A DNA stretch of 64,000 nucleotides from Rhodoferax sp. (GTDB lineage: Bacteria > Pseudomonadota > Gammaproteobacteria > Burkholderiales > Burkholderiaceae_C): contig NZ_JAQTWL010000006.1 in assembly GCF_028689295.1 (NCBI RefSeq), forward strand, positions 62,001 through 126,000. Reading direction: 5' to 3'. The number at the start of each line of letters is the position of its first letter. Positions within the stretch are counted from its first letter, which is position 1. Position numbers and translations under genes: made by a program. The notes under the pieces are model-generated. The model did not search any database and was not told where the DNA came from. It saw only the letters and a program-made list of their open reading frames with translations. Shown here one piece after another: positions 54,850-63,523 of this stretch.

Positions 54850-55782
54850 CTATTCACCCCTCACGAACTTGGCCGCCAGGGTCGGCACCAAGCCTTTGGG
54901 CAGAAAGATCATGCACAGCATCAGGATGGTGCCAAACGCCACCGTTTCCCAACCCTCAAAAGACGTGAGTGTCTGCGGCAGGGCGGTCAGCAAAACGGCG
55001 CCCACCACCGAGCCATAGACTGACGCCATACCGCCAATCACCACCATGGTGACCAGTTCAAGGGAGTGAAAAAAATCTGCCAGATTAGGTGTCACAAAAC
55101 CCACGTAATGGGCGGTGACGCTGCCCATGATGCTGGCAATCACAGCCGAGACCACAAAAATGGCGACTTTGTAGCGCACCACATCGACCCCAACCACCTG
55201 CGAGGCCACTTCAGAGCCATGCAAGGCCCGCAAGGCACGTCCAAACGGCGAATCGATCAGGTTCAGCGAAGCCCAGATGGCCAGCGACAACAACAAGGCA
55301 GTCAGCCAATACCAGAGCTTGTCGCCTGACAATTCATAACCCAGCAGCGCCATGGCTGGCACCGGCATACCGTCAGGGCCACCGGTCAGGCCCGCCTCAT
55401 TGCGCACCACAATATTGATGATGATGCCCAATCCCAGCGTGGCCATGGCCAGGTAATGTCCCCTGAGCTTGAAAATGGGCCGCGCCAGCACGGCGGCCAG
55501 CAGCCCTGCGCCCACTGCGCCTGCCACCATGGCCAGCAGCGGATGCCAGCCAAAGTGCGTCGGCAACACTGCAGAAGCATAAGCGCCAATGCCCAAAAAC
55601 CCTGCGTGCCCCAAACTGATCTGCCCGGCAAAACCGATCAGAAGATTCAGGCTCAGCACAATCACCGCGTTGATCGCCATGCGAATTGCCAGGTCCATGT
55701 AGAAACTGTTGGGCAGCACAAAAGGCAACACCAGCAGAACCGCCATGATGAGGTACAGACCGATAAAAGCTGGGTTGCGCAT
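54850..55782 (-). CDS. livM: Branched-chain-type ABC transporter permease LivM
   Basis: 310 residues with about nine hydrophobic segments. 'IAINAVIVLSLNLLIGFAGQISLGHAGFLGIGAYASAVL' near the N-terminus and 'TMVVIGGMASVYGSVVGAVLLTALPQTL' near the C-terminus are the LivM signatures. It forms the membrane channel with LivH. The gene starts two bases after the livH stop and ends two bases before livG, so the transporter genes are tightly linked. Confidence 0.92.
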   Translation of the reverse strand: MRNPAFIGLYLIMAVLLVLPFVLPNSFYMDLAIRMAINAVIVLSLNLLIGFAGQISLGHAGFLGIGAYASAVLPTHFGWHPLLAMVAGAVGAGLLAAVLARPIFKLRGHYLAMATLGLGIIINIVVRNEAGLTGGPDGMPVPAMALLGYELSGDKLWYWLTALLLSLAIWASLNLIDSPFGRALRALHGSEVASQVVGVDVVRYKVAIFVVSAVIASIMGSVTAHYVGFVTPNLADFFHSLELVTMVVIGGMASVYGSVVGAVLLTALPQTLTSFEGWETVAFGTILMLCMIFLPKGLVPTLAAKFVRGE

Positions 55783-55784
55783 AG

Positions 55785-56660
55785 TCAGACCCGGTCGGTC
55801 AATTTGCCGCCAAACAAGCCACGTGGTTTGAAAAACAGCATCAACAAAATCAACACAAACGGAATCGCATCCTTGTAGGATGACGAGATGTAGCCAGCGC
55901 CCATGGCTTCCAGAATACCCACCAGCAATCCGCCCAGTACGGCGCCCAGTCCATTGCCCAAACCACCCACCACGGCTGCCACAAAACCCTTGAGCCCCAG
56001 CATCACACCCACATCGTACGAGGTCAGCGTGATCGGTGCGACCAGAATGCCACCCAAGGCTCCGAGCGCAGCAGAAAGCGCAAAGCTCATGAAGAGAACC
56101 CAGTTGGTGTTGATGCCCACCAACTCGGCTGCAAGGCGGTTATGCGATGTGGCCAGCATCGCCTTGCCATGCAGGGTTCGATTGAAAAAATACCATAAGC
56201 CAAGCACGACCAGCGCTGTCACCCCCAGCACCCAAAGGCTTTGCGGCATCAGCGTGGCACCCAGAATCTGCAGCGGTTCATCACCCGAAAACGCCGGCAG
56301 GCTGTGTGTCGCCTTGCCCAACCAGACCTGGATCAACCCCCGGATCACCAGGGAGGCGCCAATCGTGATGATGATCAGCGTCACCGACTCTGCGCCCTTG
56401 ACGGGTTCAATCGCCAACTTTTCAAGCACCACGCCCACCAGGGCAGGCAATACTATCGCCAATAGCAAGGCGAATGGCAGTGGCAGTCCGGACTGGGAAA
56501 AATACACCGCCAACATGCCGCCCAGCATGATGAATTCTCCCTGAGCAAAGTTAATGACATTGCTGGCGTTGTAGATCAGCGTGAAACCCAATGCGGCCAG
56601 AGCATAAGTCGCCCCAACCGTGATGCCGGAGAACAGGAACTGTAGAAACTGGGCCAGCAT
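55785..56660 (-). CDS. livH: Branched-chain-type ABC transporter permease LivH
   Basis: 291 residues with about eight helices: 'FLFSGITVGATYALAALGFTLIYNASNVINFAQGEFIMLGGMLAVYF' at the N-terminus and 'GVMLGLKGFVAAVVGGLGNGLGAVLGGLLVGILEAMG' near the C-terminus. It is the first gene of the nine-gene operon that ends with iorB. Its leader, 56661-56823, contains a perfect 12-bp palindrome that may be an operator. Confidence 0.92.
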   Translation of the reverse strand: MLAQFLQFLFSGITVGATYALAALGFTLIYNASNVINFAQGEFIMLGGMLAVYFSQSGLPLPFALLLAIVLPALVGVVLEKLAIEPVKGAESVTLIIITIGASLVIRGLIQVWLGKATHSLPAFSGDEPLQILGATLMPQSLWVLGVTALVVLGLWYFFNRTLHGKAMLATSHNRLAAELVGINTNWVLFMSFALSAALGALGGILVAPITLTSYDVGVMLGLKGFVAAVVGGLGNGLGAVLGGLLVGILEAMGAGYISSSYKDAIPFVLILLMLFFKPRGLFGGKLTDRV

Positions 56661-56758
56661 GAGACGCCCAGCTATCCGGGAAATAATGAATGATTGATTG
56701 ATTCCACGCTAAAACTTTGGCTTTAAGCGCTCGCATGATAAGCGTTTTAAGCTACAAA

Positions 56759-56770
56759 TTCAGTACTGAA
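56759..56770. promoter_or_regulatory. Perfect palindrome in the livH leader
   Basis: TTCAGTACTGAA reads the same on both strands. It lies about 99 bases upstream of livH in an otherwise AT-rich, gene-free 163-base gap between the liv operon and minE. This is the only place for the promoter of the nine-gene operon, so the palindrome is a candidate operator; the regulator is unknown. Confidence 0.4.
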
Positions 56771-56823
56771 ATCGGGGTTGTTTGATCTGGGTCATTCAAA
56801 ACTGCCCATGGAACTTTCCCGGT

Positions 56824-57084
56824 TCAGCGCGCGTCTGGCAACTCGATCTTGACTTCCAGCACTTCCAGATTGTCCTGTCGCTCCAGGTTGACTTTGATAT
56901 CGTCAGGATTGATCTTGATGTACTTGCTGATGACCGCAATCAATTCGCGTTGCAGGTCAGGCAGGTAATCCGGGGTGGCAGGACTGCGGCCATTGCGCTC
57001 ATGCGCCAGGATGATCTGCAGGCGTTCCTTGGCAAGGCTGGCGGTTTTCTTTTTCTCGCCCAGAAAAAATGAGAAAAAAGACAT
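56824..57084 (-). CDS. minE: Cell division topological specificity factor MinE
   Basis: 86 residues, the standard length. The membrane-binding start 'MSFFSFFLG', the MinD-interacting region '[19 protein letters not shown]' and the dimer domain '[44 protein letters not shown]' are all present. MinE drives MinCD off the membrane at mid-cell and sets up pole-to-pole oscillation. It follows minD by four bases. Confidence 0.95.
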   Translation of the reverse strand: MSFFSFFLGEKKKTASLAKERLQIILAHERNGRSPATPDYLPDLQRELIAVISKYIKINPDDIKVNLERQDNLEVLEVKIELPDAR

Positions 57085-57088
57085 GACG

Positions 57089-57904
57089 TCATTTCCCCCC
57101 GAACAGACGTTTCAACAAGCTTTGTTTGGGCGGCTCGGTAAAGCGCATGGGCTTGTCTTCACCCAGAAAACGGTCGATCACATCCTTGTAGGCTTCAGAG
57201 ACGTCGCTGCCTTCCATGTGCACCGCCGGCACCCCCTGGTTGGAGGCCTGGAGCACCGCTTCGCTTTCGGGGATCACGCCAATGAGCTTGATGCGCAAAA
57301 TGTCCTTGATGTCCTGCAAGGAGAGCATTTGACCTTGGTTCACCCGCGACGGGTTGTAGCGGGTGATCAGTAAATGCTCCTTGATGGGCTCCAGCCCTTC
57401 CATGGCGCGTTTAGTCTTGCTCGACAGCATGCCCAGAATGCGGTCAGAGTCGCGCACCGAGGAAACCTCGGGGTTGGTCACCACCAGGGCCTCGTCGGCA
57501 AAGTGCATGGCCATCAGTGCACCGGTCTCGATCCCGGCGGGCGAGTCACAGACGATGAACTCAAAATCCATGGCGGCCAGGTCAGCCAACACCTTTTCAA
57601 CGCCAACCTGGGTCAGGGCATCTTTGTCGCGCGTTTGCGAGGCTGCCAGCACATAAAGGTTGTCGCACTGTTTGTCCTTGATAAGCGCCTGGTTCAGGTT
57701 GGCTTCGCCATGGATCACATTGATCAGGTCATACACCACGCGGCGTTCGCAGCCCATGATCAAGTCCAGGTTGCGCAGGCCAACATCGAAGTCGATGACG
57801 GCGGTCTTGTGGCCGCGCATGGCCAAGCCGGTCGAAAAACTGGCGCTGGTGGTGGTTTTACCCACCCCACCCTTGCCGGAAGTCACCACAATTATTTTTG
57901 CCAT
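57089..57904 (-). CDS. minD: Septum site-determining ATPase MinD
   Basis: 271 residues with the deviant Walker A '[17 protein letters not shown]', '[29 protein letters not shown]', '[18 protein letters not shown]' and the C-terminal amphipathic membrane-targeting helix '[12 protein letters not shown]'. It recruits MinC to the membrane in its ATP state. The ATG at 57904 gives MAKIIVV; six upstream in-frame residues are unlikely to be used. Confidence 0.96.
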   Translation of the reverse strand: MAKIIVVTSGKGGVGKTTTSASFSTGLAMRGHKTAVIDFDVGLRNLDLIMGCERRVVYDLINVIHGEANLNQALIKDKQCDNLYVLAASQTRDKDALTQVGVEKVLADLAAMDFEFIVCDSPAGIETGALMAMHFADEALVVTNPEVSSVRDSDRILGMLSSKTKRAMEGLEPIKEHLLITRYNPSRVNQGQMLSLQDIKDILRIKLIGVIPESEAVLQASNQGVPAVHMEGSDVSEAYKDVIDRFLGEDKPMRFTEPPKQSLLKRLFGGK

Positions 57905-57931
57905 GTTGATGGGGTCTTTCAAAGAGAAAAT

Positions 57932-58693
57932 TTAAGGGTTCAAGGCTTCGAAGATCAGCTTGTCCTGGCCGTCGAGACTCAGGCGCACCTGTGCCGGCCT
58001 GCCGTGGATATCTTTTGGGAGTGGATTTTCGCTGGTACGGTACACACCCGCAATGGAAATCAGTTCTGGCTCCAGACAGAGTGAAAAGATTCGCGCCTGG
58101 GTGTTGCCACTGGCGCCGGCCATGGCTTTGCCACGCAAGGGCGCATAGACGTGAATGTTGCCGTCTGCCACCACTTCTGCACCCATATTGACCATCGCCA
58201 ACACCACCAGATCAGCGCCCCGCGCGTATATTTTCTGGCCAGAACGCAAAGGCTTGTCAATCACCAGGGTCGCAGGGCCAGGTACCTCGCGCACCACTTC
58301 CCGAACCACTTCGCGCACGGTTTCTGGGCCGGGCTTATCTGAGGTCTTTTTTGGATTGGCAGTCTTGCTGCGCGGCATTTCAGCTGGAGCTTCGATCAAA
58401 CCGCAAGCCATGGCTGCAGTCGCTGTTGACGGCATGGCATTGCGAAAGGCAATCGGCTTGAGACAACAGTGATGCAAGGTTGACAGCAATGCCGGCAGCG
58501 ACTGATCGATCCCCTGGAATTCACAATTCAAAAAGTCTATTACCAAAGCATCATCATCAAAAAAGTCCGGGCTCTGACTCGCCGGCCCAAACTGCGCGTA
58601 AAGGTCTTCAATGATATGTGCCAGGTCAGGTGTTTTGAGCAGCAATGCCACCAATGGCAACTGAGCGCTTTTGATTTCAAAGGTATGTGCCAC
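57932..58693 (-). CDS. minC: Septum formation inhibitor MinC
   Basis: 253 residues. The N-terminal FtsZ-inhibiting domain begins '[17 protein letters not shown]', and the C-terminal beta-helix domain has '[47 protein letters not shown]' and '[19 protein letters not shown]'. The linker contains VREV three times in a row. The start is uncertain: the GTG at 58693 fits the family N-terminus, while a TTG at 58762 would add 23 residues. It leads the minCDE operon; its promoter lies in the AT-rich gap upstream. Confidence 0.9.
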   Translation of the reverse strand: MAHTFEIKSAQLPLVALLLKTPDLAHIIEDLYAQFGPASQSPDFFDDDALVIDFLNCEFQGIDQSLPALLSTLHHCCLKPIAFRNAMPSTATAAMACGLIEAPAEMPRSKTANPKKTSDKPGPETVREVVREVVREVPGPATLVIDKPLRSGQKIYARGADLVVLAMVNMGAEVVADGNIHVYAPLRGKAMAGASGNTQARIFSLCLEPELISIAGVYRTSENPLPKDIHGRPAQVRLSLDGQDKLIFEALNP

Positions 58694-59119
58694 GTGACAT
58701 GAATAAAAAATGAAAAAAGCTAATGGTCTGAAATAAAGTTGATTGATGCTGCATAGTGGCAACGGGTAAATGTTACTTGATCAAGCTGCCAAAAACCATC
58801 GATGGATCAATTTTATTGACTCTATGCACAGGATTTTTACATTGATGCTGGAACTCTTGAAAACGGTTTGATTTTTGTCAGCTGTCATTAATTATCTTTA
58901 TTCTTTTAAAGTAGTGGTAGTAGATAAGGACTTGCCAATGTCGTGGATAAGTCACTTTTGTTAATATAAATCAATGATTTGAACTATCTTCGTTAATGTG
59001 CACCGCCGCGCTTTTTATCTGTACCAGATTCTTGGGTAAGTATCCTGAAATTATATTTCTGTGGATAACTTGCTATTTAAAGTTTTATTATCCACAAACT
59101 TATACACTGATTGATGAGT
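58694..59119. other. AT-rich intergenic region with a DnaA-box cluster
   Basis: This gap of about 425 bases has no gene. It contains five 9-mers close to the DnaA box TTATNCACA: 58822-58830 (CTATGCACA), 58942-58950 (reverse, TTATCCACG), 59060-59068 (reverse, TTATCCACA, perfect), 59088-59096 (TTATCCACA, perfect) and 59100-59108 (TTATACACT). Between the first and third lies a strongly AT-rich stretch. The minCDE promoter must also be here. No dnaA, dnaN or gyrB gene is nearby, so it is not placed like a normal betaproteobacterial origin. Confidence 0.65.
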
Positions 59120-59146
59120 AAAAAAAAGCCCGGAATTAACCGGGCT
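59120..59146 (-). terminator. Intrinsic terminator of the ccm operon
   Basis: On the minus strand AGCCCGG and CCGGGCT form a 7-bp stem with a 6-base loop, followed by seven or more T. It lies 20 bases after the ccmI stop codon and ends the cytochrome c maturation operon. Confidence 0.88.
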
Positions 59147-59166
59147 ATATGGCTATGAGCCTTCTA

Positions 59167-60513
59167 TCAGGGTTTGCCGGAAGCGCTCATTTTGAACTTG
59201 GCATCGGCAATTTCCGCCTTGATGGGGTCAATATCAGGAGAATTGACCGGCAAAACCGTCAAGGCAGTCTGCCAGTGACCAATCGCCTTGGCATAGTTGC
59301 CGCTCTGAAAAGCCGCTTGCCCCGCCATCATCAGCGCCATCGGGTGTTTGGGATCAATCGTCAGGGCTTTGTTGACCAGTTCAGCTGGCTTGCCTTGCAG
59401 ATTCTTGGCGCGCATGGCCAAGGTGTCGGCGTATTGGGTCAATAAATCAGGGTCAGAGTCCAGCAGTGTGCCAGTCTTGGCATAGGCGTTGGCAGCTTCA
59501 TCCAGACGCCCCTGCACCTTGTATGCCCGTGCCAGCCGTGCCCAGCCAGCCAGGTCATCCGGATTGTCTTTCAAGCGGGCAGCCAGCCGATCGACCATCT
59601 GGTTGATCATCTCTGGCGTCATGCCTGCAGCGGCATTTTCAGGTACCGGTGGCAACACGTTGCTCGCGCCCGCAGGCATTCCGGCTTTGCCACGGGCGTC
59701 GGCGATGTTGGCTTGAATTTGTTGTGTATCCGGCGAATCGGGCGGCAACAGGCCAAGCAATTTTTCCCAGCGCGTCACGGCATTGGGGAAATCGCCGCTT
59801 TGATAGGCGGCCACCCCCGCTATCATCAAGCCCATGGGATGTTCCGGGTTCAGCCGCAGCGCTTCCTCGACGATTTGCTGAGGCTTGCCGACGAAGGTGT
59901 TGCCCGCCATGATGCCCAGCAATTCGGCGTAATCGACCAGCATGTCCGGATTGGTCTTGATAAAGTCACCCGCTCGTTCAAACGCCTGTTTGGATTCTTC
60001 GAAACGCCCCACAACCTTATAAGAGCGCGCCATCATGGCCCAGCCTTGCGGATTGTCGGGATTGGCTTTCAGTTTGGCCGCCAGCGTGTCGATCATTTGC
60101 GTGACTTGCTGATCTTCCGCGTTGACGCTGGCCACCGGTGGGTTGATGGCTGCTGGTGCGCCCAATTGCAGGTAAATGCCCAATGCCAGCACCGGCAGAC
60201 TCACGCCAATTGCCGCCGCCATGCGTGGTGGGGTCCAAAATCCAGGGGTTTGATCACCTGCTGCTGCTTCAAAGCTCTCGGTGTCGTCAAGCAGGCGAAG
60301 TTGCAACTCCTCGCGGGTGGTCTCGAAGTCCTGCTGGCTGATGACGCCGCGTGCCAAATCACCTTCAAGGGTCTGCAGTTGGTCGCGGTGGATGGCAGCG
60401 TTGAGTTTTTCGCTGGACGTACCGCTACCCTTTGGTTTGACAAGCAGCGGGCGAATCACCCAAGCTACAACCAGCAGCGTCAACAGCGCTGAAATACCTA
60501 TAAAGACGTTCAT
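59167..60513 (-). CDS. ccmI: Cytochrome c maturation protein CcmI with duplicated TPR module
   Basis: 448 residues. An N-terminal membrane helix ('MNVFIGISALLTLLVVAWVI'), a cytoplasmic loop ('AIHRDQLQTLEGDLARGVISQQDFETTREELQLRLL') and a second helix ('AAIGVSLPVLALGIYL') lead to the periplasmic TPR region. That region is an internal tandem duplication: residues 136-277 and 302-443 align along their whole length, sharing for example 'NP(D)(D/N)...GWA..AR.YKV.GR..E' and 'P(M).LM.AG.AA.QSG.(F/Y)..A'. CcmI chaperones apocytochrome c for haem attachment. It is the last gene of the operon and overlaps ccmH. Confidence 0.9.
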   Translation of the reverse strand: MNVFIGISALLTLLVVAWVIRPLLVKPKGSGTSSEKLNAAIHRDQLQTLEGDLARGVISQQDFETTREELQLRLLDDTESFEAAAGDQTPGFWTPPRMAAAIGVSLPVLALGIYLQLGAPAAINPPVASVNAEDQQVTQMIDTLAAKLKANPDNPQGWAMMARSYKVVGRFEESKQAFERAGDFIKTNPDMLVDYAELLGIMAGNTFVGKPQQIVEEALRLNPEHPMGLMIAGVAAYQSGDFPNAVTRWEKLLGLLPPDSPDTQQIQANIADARGKAGMPAGASNVLPPVPENAAAGMTPEMINQMVDRLAARLKDNPDDLAGWARLARAYKVQGRLDEAANAYAKTGTLLDSDPDLLTQYADTLAMRAKNLQGKPAELVNKALTIDPKHPMALMMAGQAAFQSGNYAKAIGHWQTALTVLPVNSPDIDPIKAEIADAKFKMSASGKP

Positions 60514-60977
60514 TTGGAAGAATCAGTTTCTTGAAGAAGGGCTTGCGCTTTGGCGCGCTGGGCGGCGTTTAGCACCGGGGTGTCTTTTTGACTTTGATTG
60601 CGCCTGATGGCAGTCACCAGTAACCAGATGGCACCGATCAACAGCAGCAATGGCCCGAACCAGAGCAGCCAGGTCGTGGGTTTGACGGGCGGACGGTACA
60701 GCACGAAGTCACCATAACGGTTGACCAGATACTCCTTGATTTCGGCATCCGACTTGCCGGATTTGATCAGGGTTCGCACCTCACGGCGCAGATCGTTGGC
60801 AAGATCGGCGCGGGAGCCGGCCAGTGATTCGTTCTGGCAAACCAGGCAGCGCAACTCTTCGGCAATGGTAATCAGGCGCTGTTCCACCACCGGGTCTTCA
60901 GCCAATGGTGCCGCCTCTTCGGCGTGCGCACCGATGGCGCATTGCAGCGCCATAAAAAGAACGATCAGGAATTTCAT
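60510..60977 (-). CDS. ccmH: Cytochrome c maturation protein CcmH
   Basis: 155 residues with a signal peptide ('MKFLIVLFMALQCAIGAHA'), the redox motif 'EELRCLVCQNESLAGSRADLANDLRREVR', 'YGDFVLYRPPVKP' and a C-terminal membrane helix ('TWLLWFGPLLLLIGAIWLLV'). The CxxC reduces the apocytochrome cysteines before haem attachment. It overlaps ccmI downstream and ccmG upstream by four bases each (ATGA), so the genes are translationally coupled. Confidence 0.95.
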   Translation of the reverse strand: MKFLIVLFMALQCAIGAHAEEAAPLAEDPVVEQRLITIAEELRCLVCQNESLAGSRADLANDLRREVRTLIKSGKSDAEIKEYLVNRYGDFVLYRPPVKPTTWLLWFGPLLLLIGAIWLLVTAIRRNQSQKDTPVLNAAQRAKAQALLQETDSSK

Positions 60978-61498
60978 GATTGCAGTTCCTTGATCAGCGG
61001 CACCAGTTTGTCGCGCAAGGCTTCTTCGGTGAACGGGCCAATCTGTTTGTAGCGGATGATGCCTGCCTTGTCGATCAGGAAGCTCTCTGGCACGCCATAG
61101 ACACCGAAATCAATCCCGATACGCGCGTCCGCATCCACGATGGTGTGGGTGTACGGGTTGCCGAAGCGGGCCAGCCATTGCAGGCCATCAGCTTCCTTGT
61201 CTTTGTAGTCCAAGCCGACGATGACCAGCGGATTGGTTTTGACAAATTCAACCAGCAACGGGTGCTCCTGCCGACAGGCCACGCACCAGGAGGCCCAGGT
61301 GTTGAGCAGCCACACTTGGCCCAGCATGTCTTTGTTGGAGAATGTTTCTCCCGGCTTGCCAAGTACCGGCGCGGTGAATGCTGGTGCGGGTTTACCAATC
61401 AGGGGCGACGGAATTTCATGCGGGTCGCGCGTCAGTCCGATGGCCAAAAAGATCAGCAAGACAACAAAGATGCCTAACGGTATCAAACCCTTTTTCAT
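60974..61498 (-). CDS. ccmG: Thiol:disulfide interchange protein CcmG/DsbE
   Basis: 174 residues: an N-terminal signal anchor ('KGLIPLGIFVVLLIFLAIGL') and a thioredoxin fold with 'LIGKPAPAFTAPVL', the active site 'WASWCVACRQEHP' and the cis-Pro loop 'YGVPESFLIDKAG'. It keeps CcmH or the apocytochrome reduced in the periplasm. The start at 61498 overlaps the ccmF stop; the longer open frame upstream lies within ccmF. Confidence 0.95.
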   Translation of the reverse strand: MKKGLIPLGIFVVLLIFLAIGLTRDPHEIPSPLIGKPAPAFTAPVLGKPGETFSNKDMLGQVWLLNTWASWCVACRQEHPLLVEFVKTNPLVIVGLDYKDKEADGLQWLARFGNPYTHTIVDADARIGIDFGVYGVPESFLIDKAGIIRYKQIGPFTEEALRDKLVPLIKELQS

Positions 61499-63462
61499 GC
61501 GGCAGCGCCCTTCATGTCTGTCATATTCAATTTGGCAGCCACTTTTTTGCGGTAGCGTTTGTCCAAGGCCGCCATGGCGCCGCCGATGGCCATGAACAAG
61601 CAACCAAACCAGATCCAGGCGATGAATGGCTTGTAATAGACGCGCATGGCCCAGGCCGGCTTGCCCTCGCCTTCGAGCTTTTCTCCCAGTGACACATACA
61701 CGTCACGCGTGAAAGTGGTGTCGATGGCGGCTTCGGTCATCGGCATGGTGGACGAAAAATAGGCGCGCTTTTCAGGGTAAAGCGTGCGCAGGACCTTGCC
61801 ATCTTTGATCAATTCCACGTTGCCGCGATCGGCCTTGTAATTGGGGCCAGGTACTTCATTGATGCCCGTCAGCCGGAAGGTGTAACCGCCTACTTCGACG
61901 GTGTCGCCAATGGTCATGCGTACGTCCTTTTCGGTTTCGTAACCTTTGACCATGGTGATGCCGACCACGCACACCGCAATACCGATGTGCGCCACATGCA
62001 TGCCCCAATAAGAAACAGGAGTGGACTTCCAGTTGACCGTGTCTTTGAGCTGGCGGTAAATCTGCACGGCCGAGGCCAGCACGATCCAGATCGCCAAGGT
62101 CAGGCCCATGGCGACCAGGGCCGACCATTCGCCAGCCAGCAGAGGCGCGGTACAACCCAGCAGCACTGAAACGATCGCAATGGGACGCAGTTTTCTGGTC
62201 AGATCAGCCACTGTGTCATTTTTCCAGCGGGCATAACTGCCAATCACCATGAACAGCAGCACCGGTGTCATGATGGGTGCAAAGACGGCGTTGAAGTAGG
62301 GCGGGCCCACCGACAGTTTGCCCAAATTCAGCGCATCAATGATCAGGGGGTAAAGCGTGCCCAGCAGAACCGCCGCCGCTGCTGTGGTTAGCAGCACGTT
62401 GTTGATCAGCAAAAAGGTTTCGCGTGAAATAAGCGAAAACGATCCACCGGAACGCACTTTGCCGGCACGGGCGGCAAACAAGATCAGCGAGCTGCCTACA
62501 ACCACGGCCAGAAACAACAAAATGAAGACGCCGCGCTTGGGGTCGGTGGCAAAAGCATGGACCGACGTCAACACCCCCGAGCGCACCAGGAAGGTGCCGA
62601 GCAGGCTGAGCGAGAACGCAATCAGCGACAGCATGATGGTCCAACTTCTGAACAGGCCACGTTTTTCAGTGACCGCCAGCGAGTGCATCAGCGCGGTGCC
62701 GACCAGCCAGGGCAGGAAAGAAGCGTTTTCCACCGGATCCCAGAACCACCAGCCGCCCCAGCCCAATTCGTAGTAGGCCCACCAGGATCCCATGGCAATG
62801 CCGATGGTCAGGCAAATCCAGGCGGCTGTGGCCCAAGGGCGTGTCCAGCGTGCCCATGCCGCATCAAGCCGGCCGTTGAGCAGGGCTGCGATCGAGAAAG
62901 CAAACGGAATCGACATACCGACATAGCCCATGTAGAGCATCGGCGGGTGAAACACCAGGCCGGGATCTTGCAGCAGCGGGTTCAGGTCACGGCCGTCAAC
63001 CGGGATTTCGACCAGGCGTGAAAAAGGGCTTGACGTGATCAGCATGAAAAGCAGAAAACCAACGGCGATCAGCGCCAGCACCCCCAGCACACGCGACACC
63101 ATGGCATCGGGCAACTGGCGCGAAAAGAGCGATACCGCCATCATCCAGGTGCACAGCATCAGCAACCACAGCAAGAGCGAGCCTTCATGGCCGCCCCACA
63201 CCGCGGCGATGCGGTAAATGTCCGGCAACTGGGTGTTGGAGTGCTGGGCCACGTACAGCACGGAGAAGTCATTGGTGTAAAAAGAGTAGGTCAGACACAG
63301 AAACGAAAAGCCAACCAATAGCCATAGCACCTGGGCACCAGGGCGCGCCAGCGCCATCCAGTCGGCTCTCCCCTGCTGACCGCCTGCCAGGCTGAGGGTA
63401 CCGAATGCTGCAGCAACCAGCAAGGCAAGAATCAGTGCGAAATGTCCAAGTTCTGGAATCAT
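61495..63462 (-). CDS. ccmF: Haem lyase subunit CcmF
   Basis: 655 residues, the usual size, with about 15 transmembrane helices. The WWD domain 'GGWWFWDPVENASFLPWL' binds haem, and flanking histidines are seen in 'WGGHEGSLLLW' and 'MALMHSLAVTEKRG'-type sequence ('TALMHSLAVTEKRG'). A large periplasmic segment near the C-terminus ('GDTVEVGGYTFRLTGINEVPGPNYKADRG') is normal. CcmF joins haem from CcmE to apocytochrome c. The 61-base gap before it holds the ccmE stop. Confidence 0.96.
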   Translation of the reverse strand: MIPELGHFALILALLVAAAFGTLSLAGGQQGRADWMALARPGAQVLWLLVGFSFLCLTYSFYTNDFSVLYVAQHSNTQLPDIYRIAAVWGGHEGSLLLWLLMLCTWMMAVSLFSRQLPDAMVSRVLGVLALIAVGFLLFMLITSSPFSRLVEIPVDGRDLNPLLQDPGLVFHPPMLYMGYVGMSIPFAFSIAALLNGRLDAAWARWTRPWATAAWICLTIGIAMGSWWAYYELGWGGWWFWDPVENASFLPWLVGTALMHSLAVTEKRGLFRSWTIMLSLIAFSLSLLGTFLVRSGVLTSVHAFATDPKRGVFILLFLAVVVGSSLILFAARAGKVRSGGSFSLISRETFLLINNVLLTTAAAAVLLGTLYPLIIDALNLGKLSVGPPYFNAVFAPIMTPVLLFMVIGSYARWKNDTVADLTRKLRPIAIVSVLLGCTAPLLAGEWSALVAMGLTLAIWIVLASAVQIYRQLKDTVNWKSTPVSYWGMHVAHIGIAVCVVGITMVKGYETEKDVRMTIGDTVEVGGYTFRLTGINEVPGPNYKADRGNVELIKDGKVLRTLYPEKRAYFSSTMPMTEAAIDTTFTRDVYVSLGEKLEGEGKPAWAMRVYYKPFIAWIWFGCLFMAIGGAMAALDKRYRKKVAAKLNMTDMKGAAA

Positions 63463-63523
63463 GTTGGGTCTCGGTGCGTTAAAGGACGGGTGACTTGCTG
63501 GTGAAATGGAGCAGCATGAAGCG

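Noticed and set aside
56782-56795. FNR/Dnr-type box TTGAT-N4-GTCAT near livH
   Set aside because: The right half deviates from the consensus, and the site is about 120 bases upstream of livH and close to the minE end. Attractive because of the oxygen theme but too weak alone.
58694-59119. Calling the DnaA-box cluster the chromosomal origin
   Set aside because: The boxes are real sequence matches, but the usual betaproteobacterial origin genes (dnaA, dnaN, gyrB, rpmH) are absent here, so only a DnaA-binding locus is claimed.
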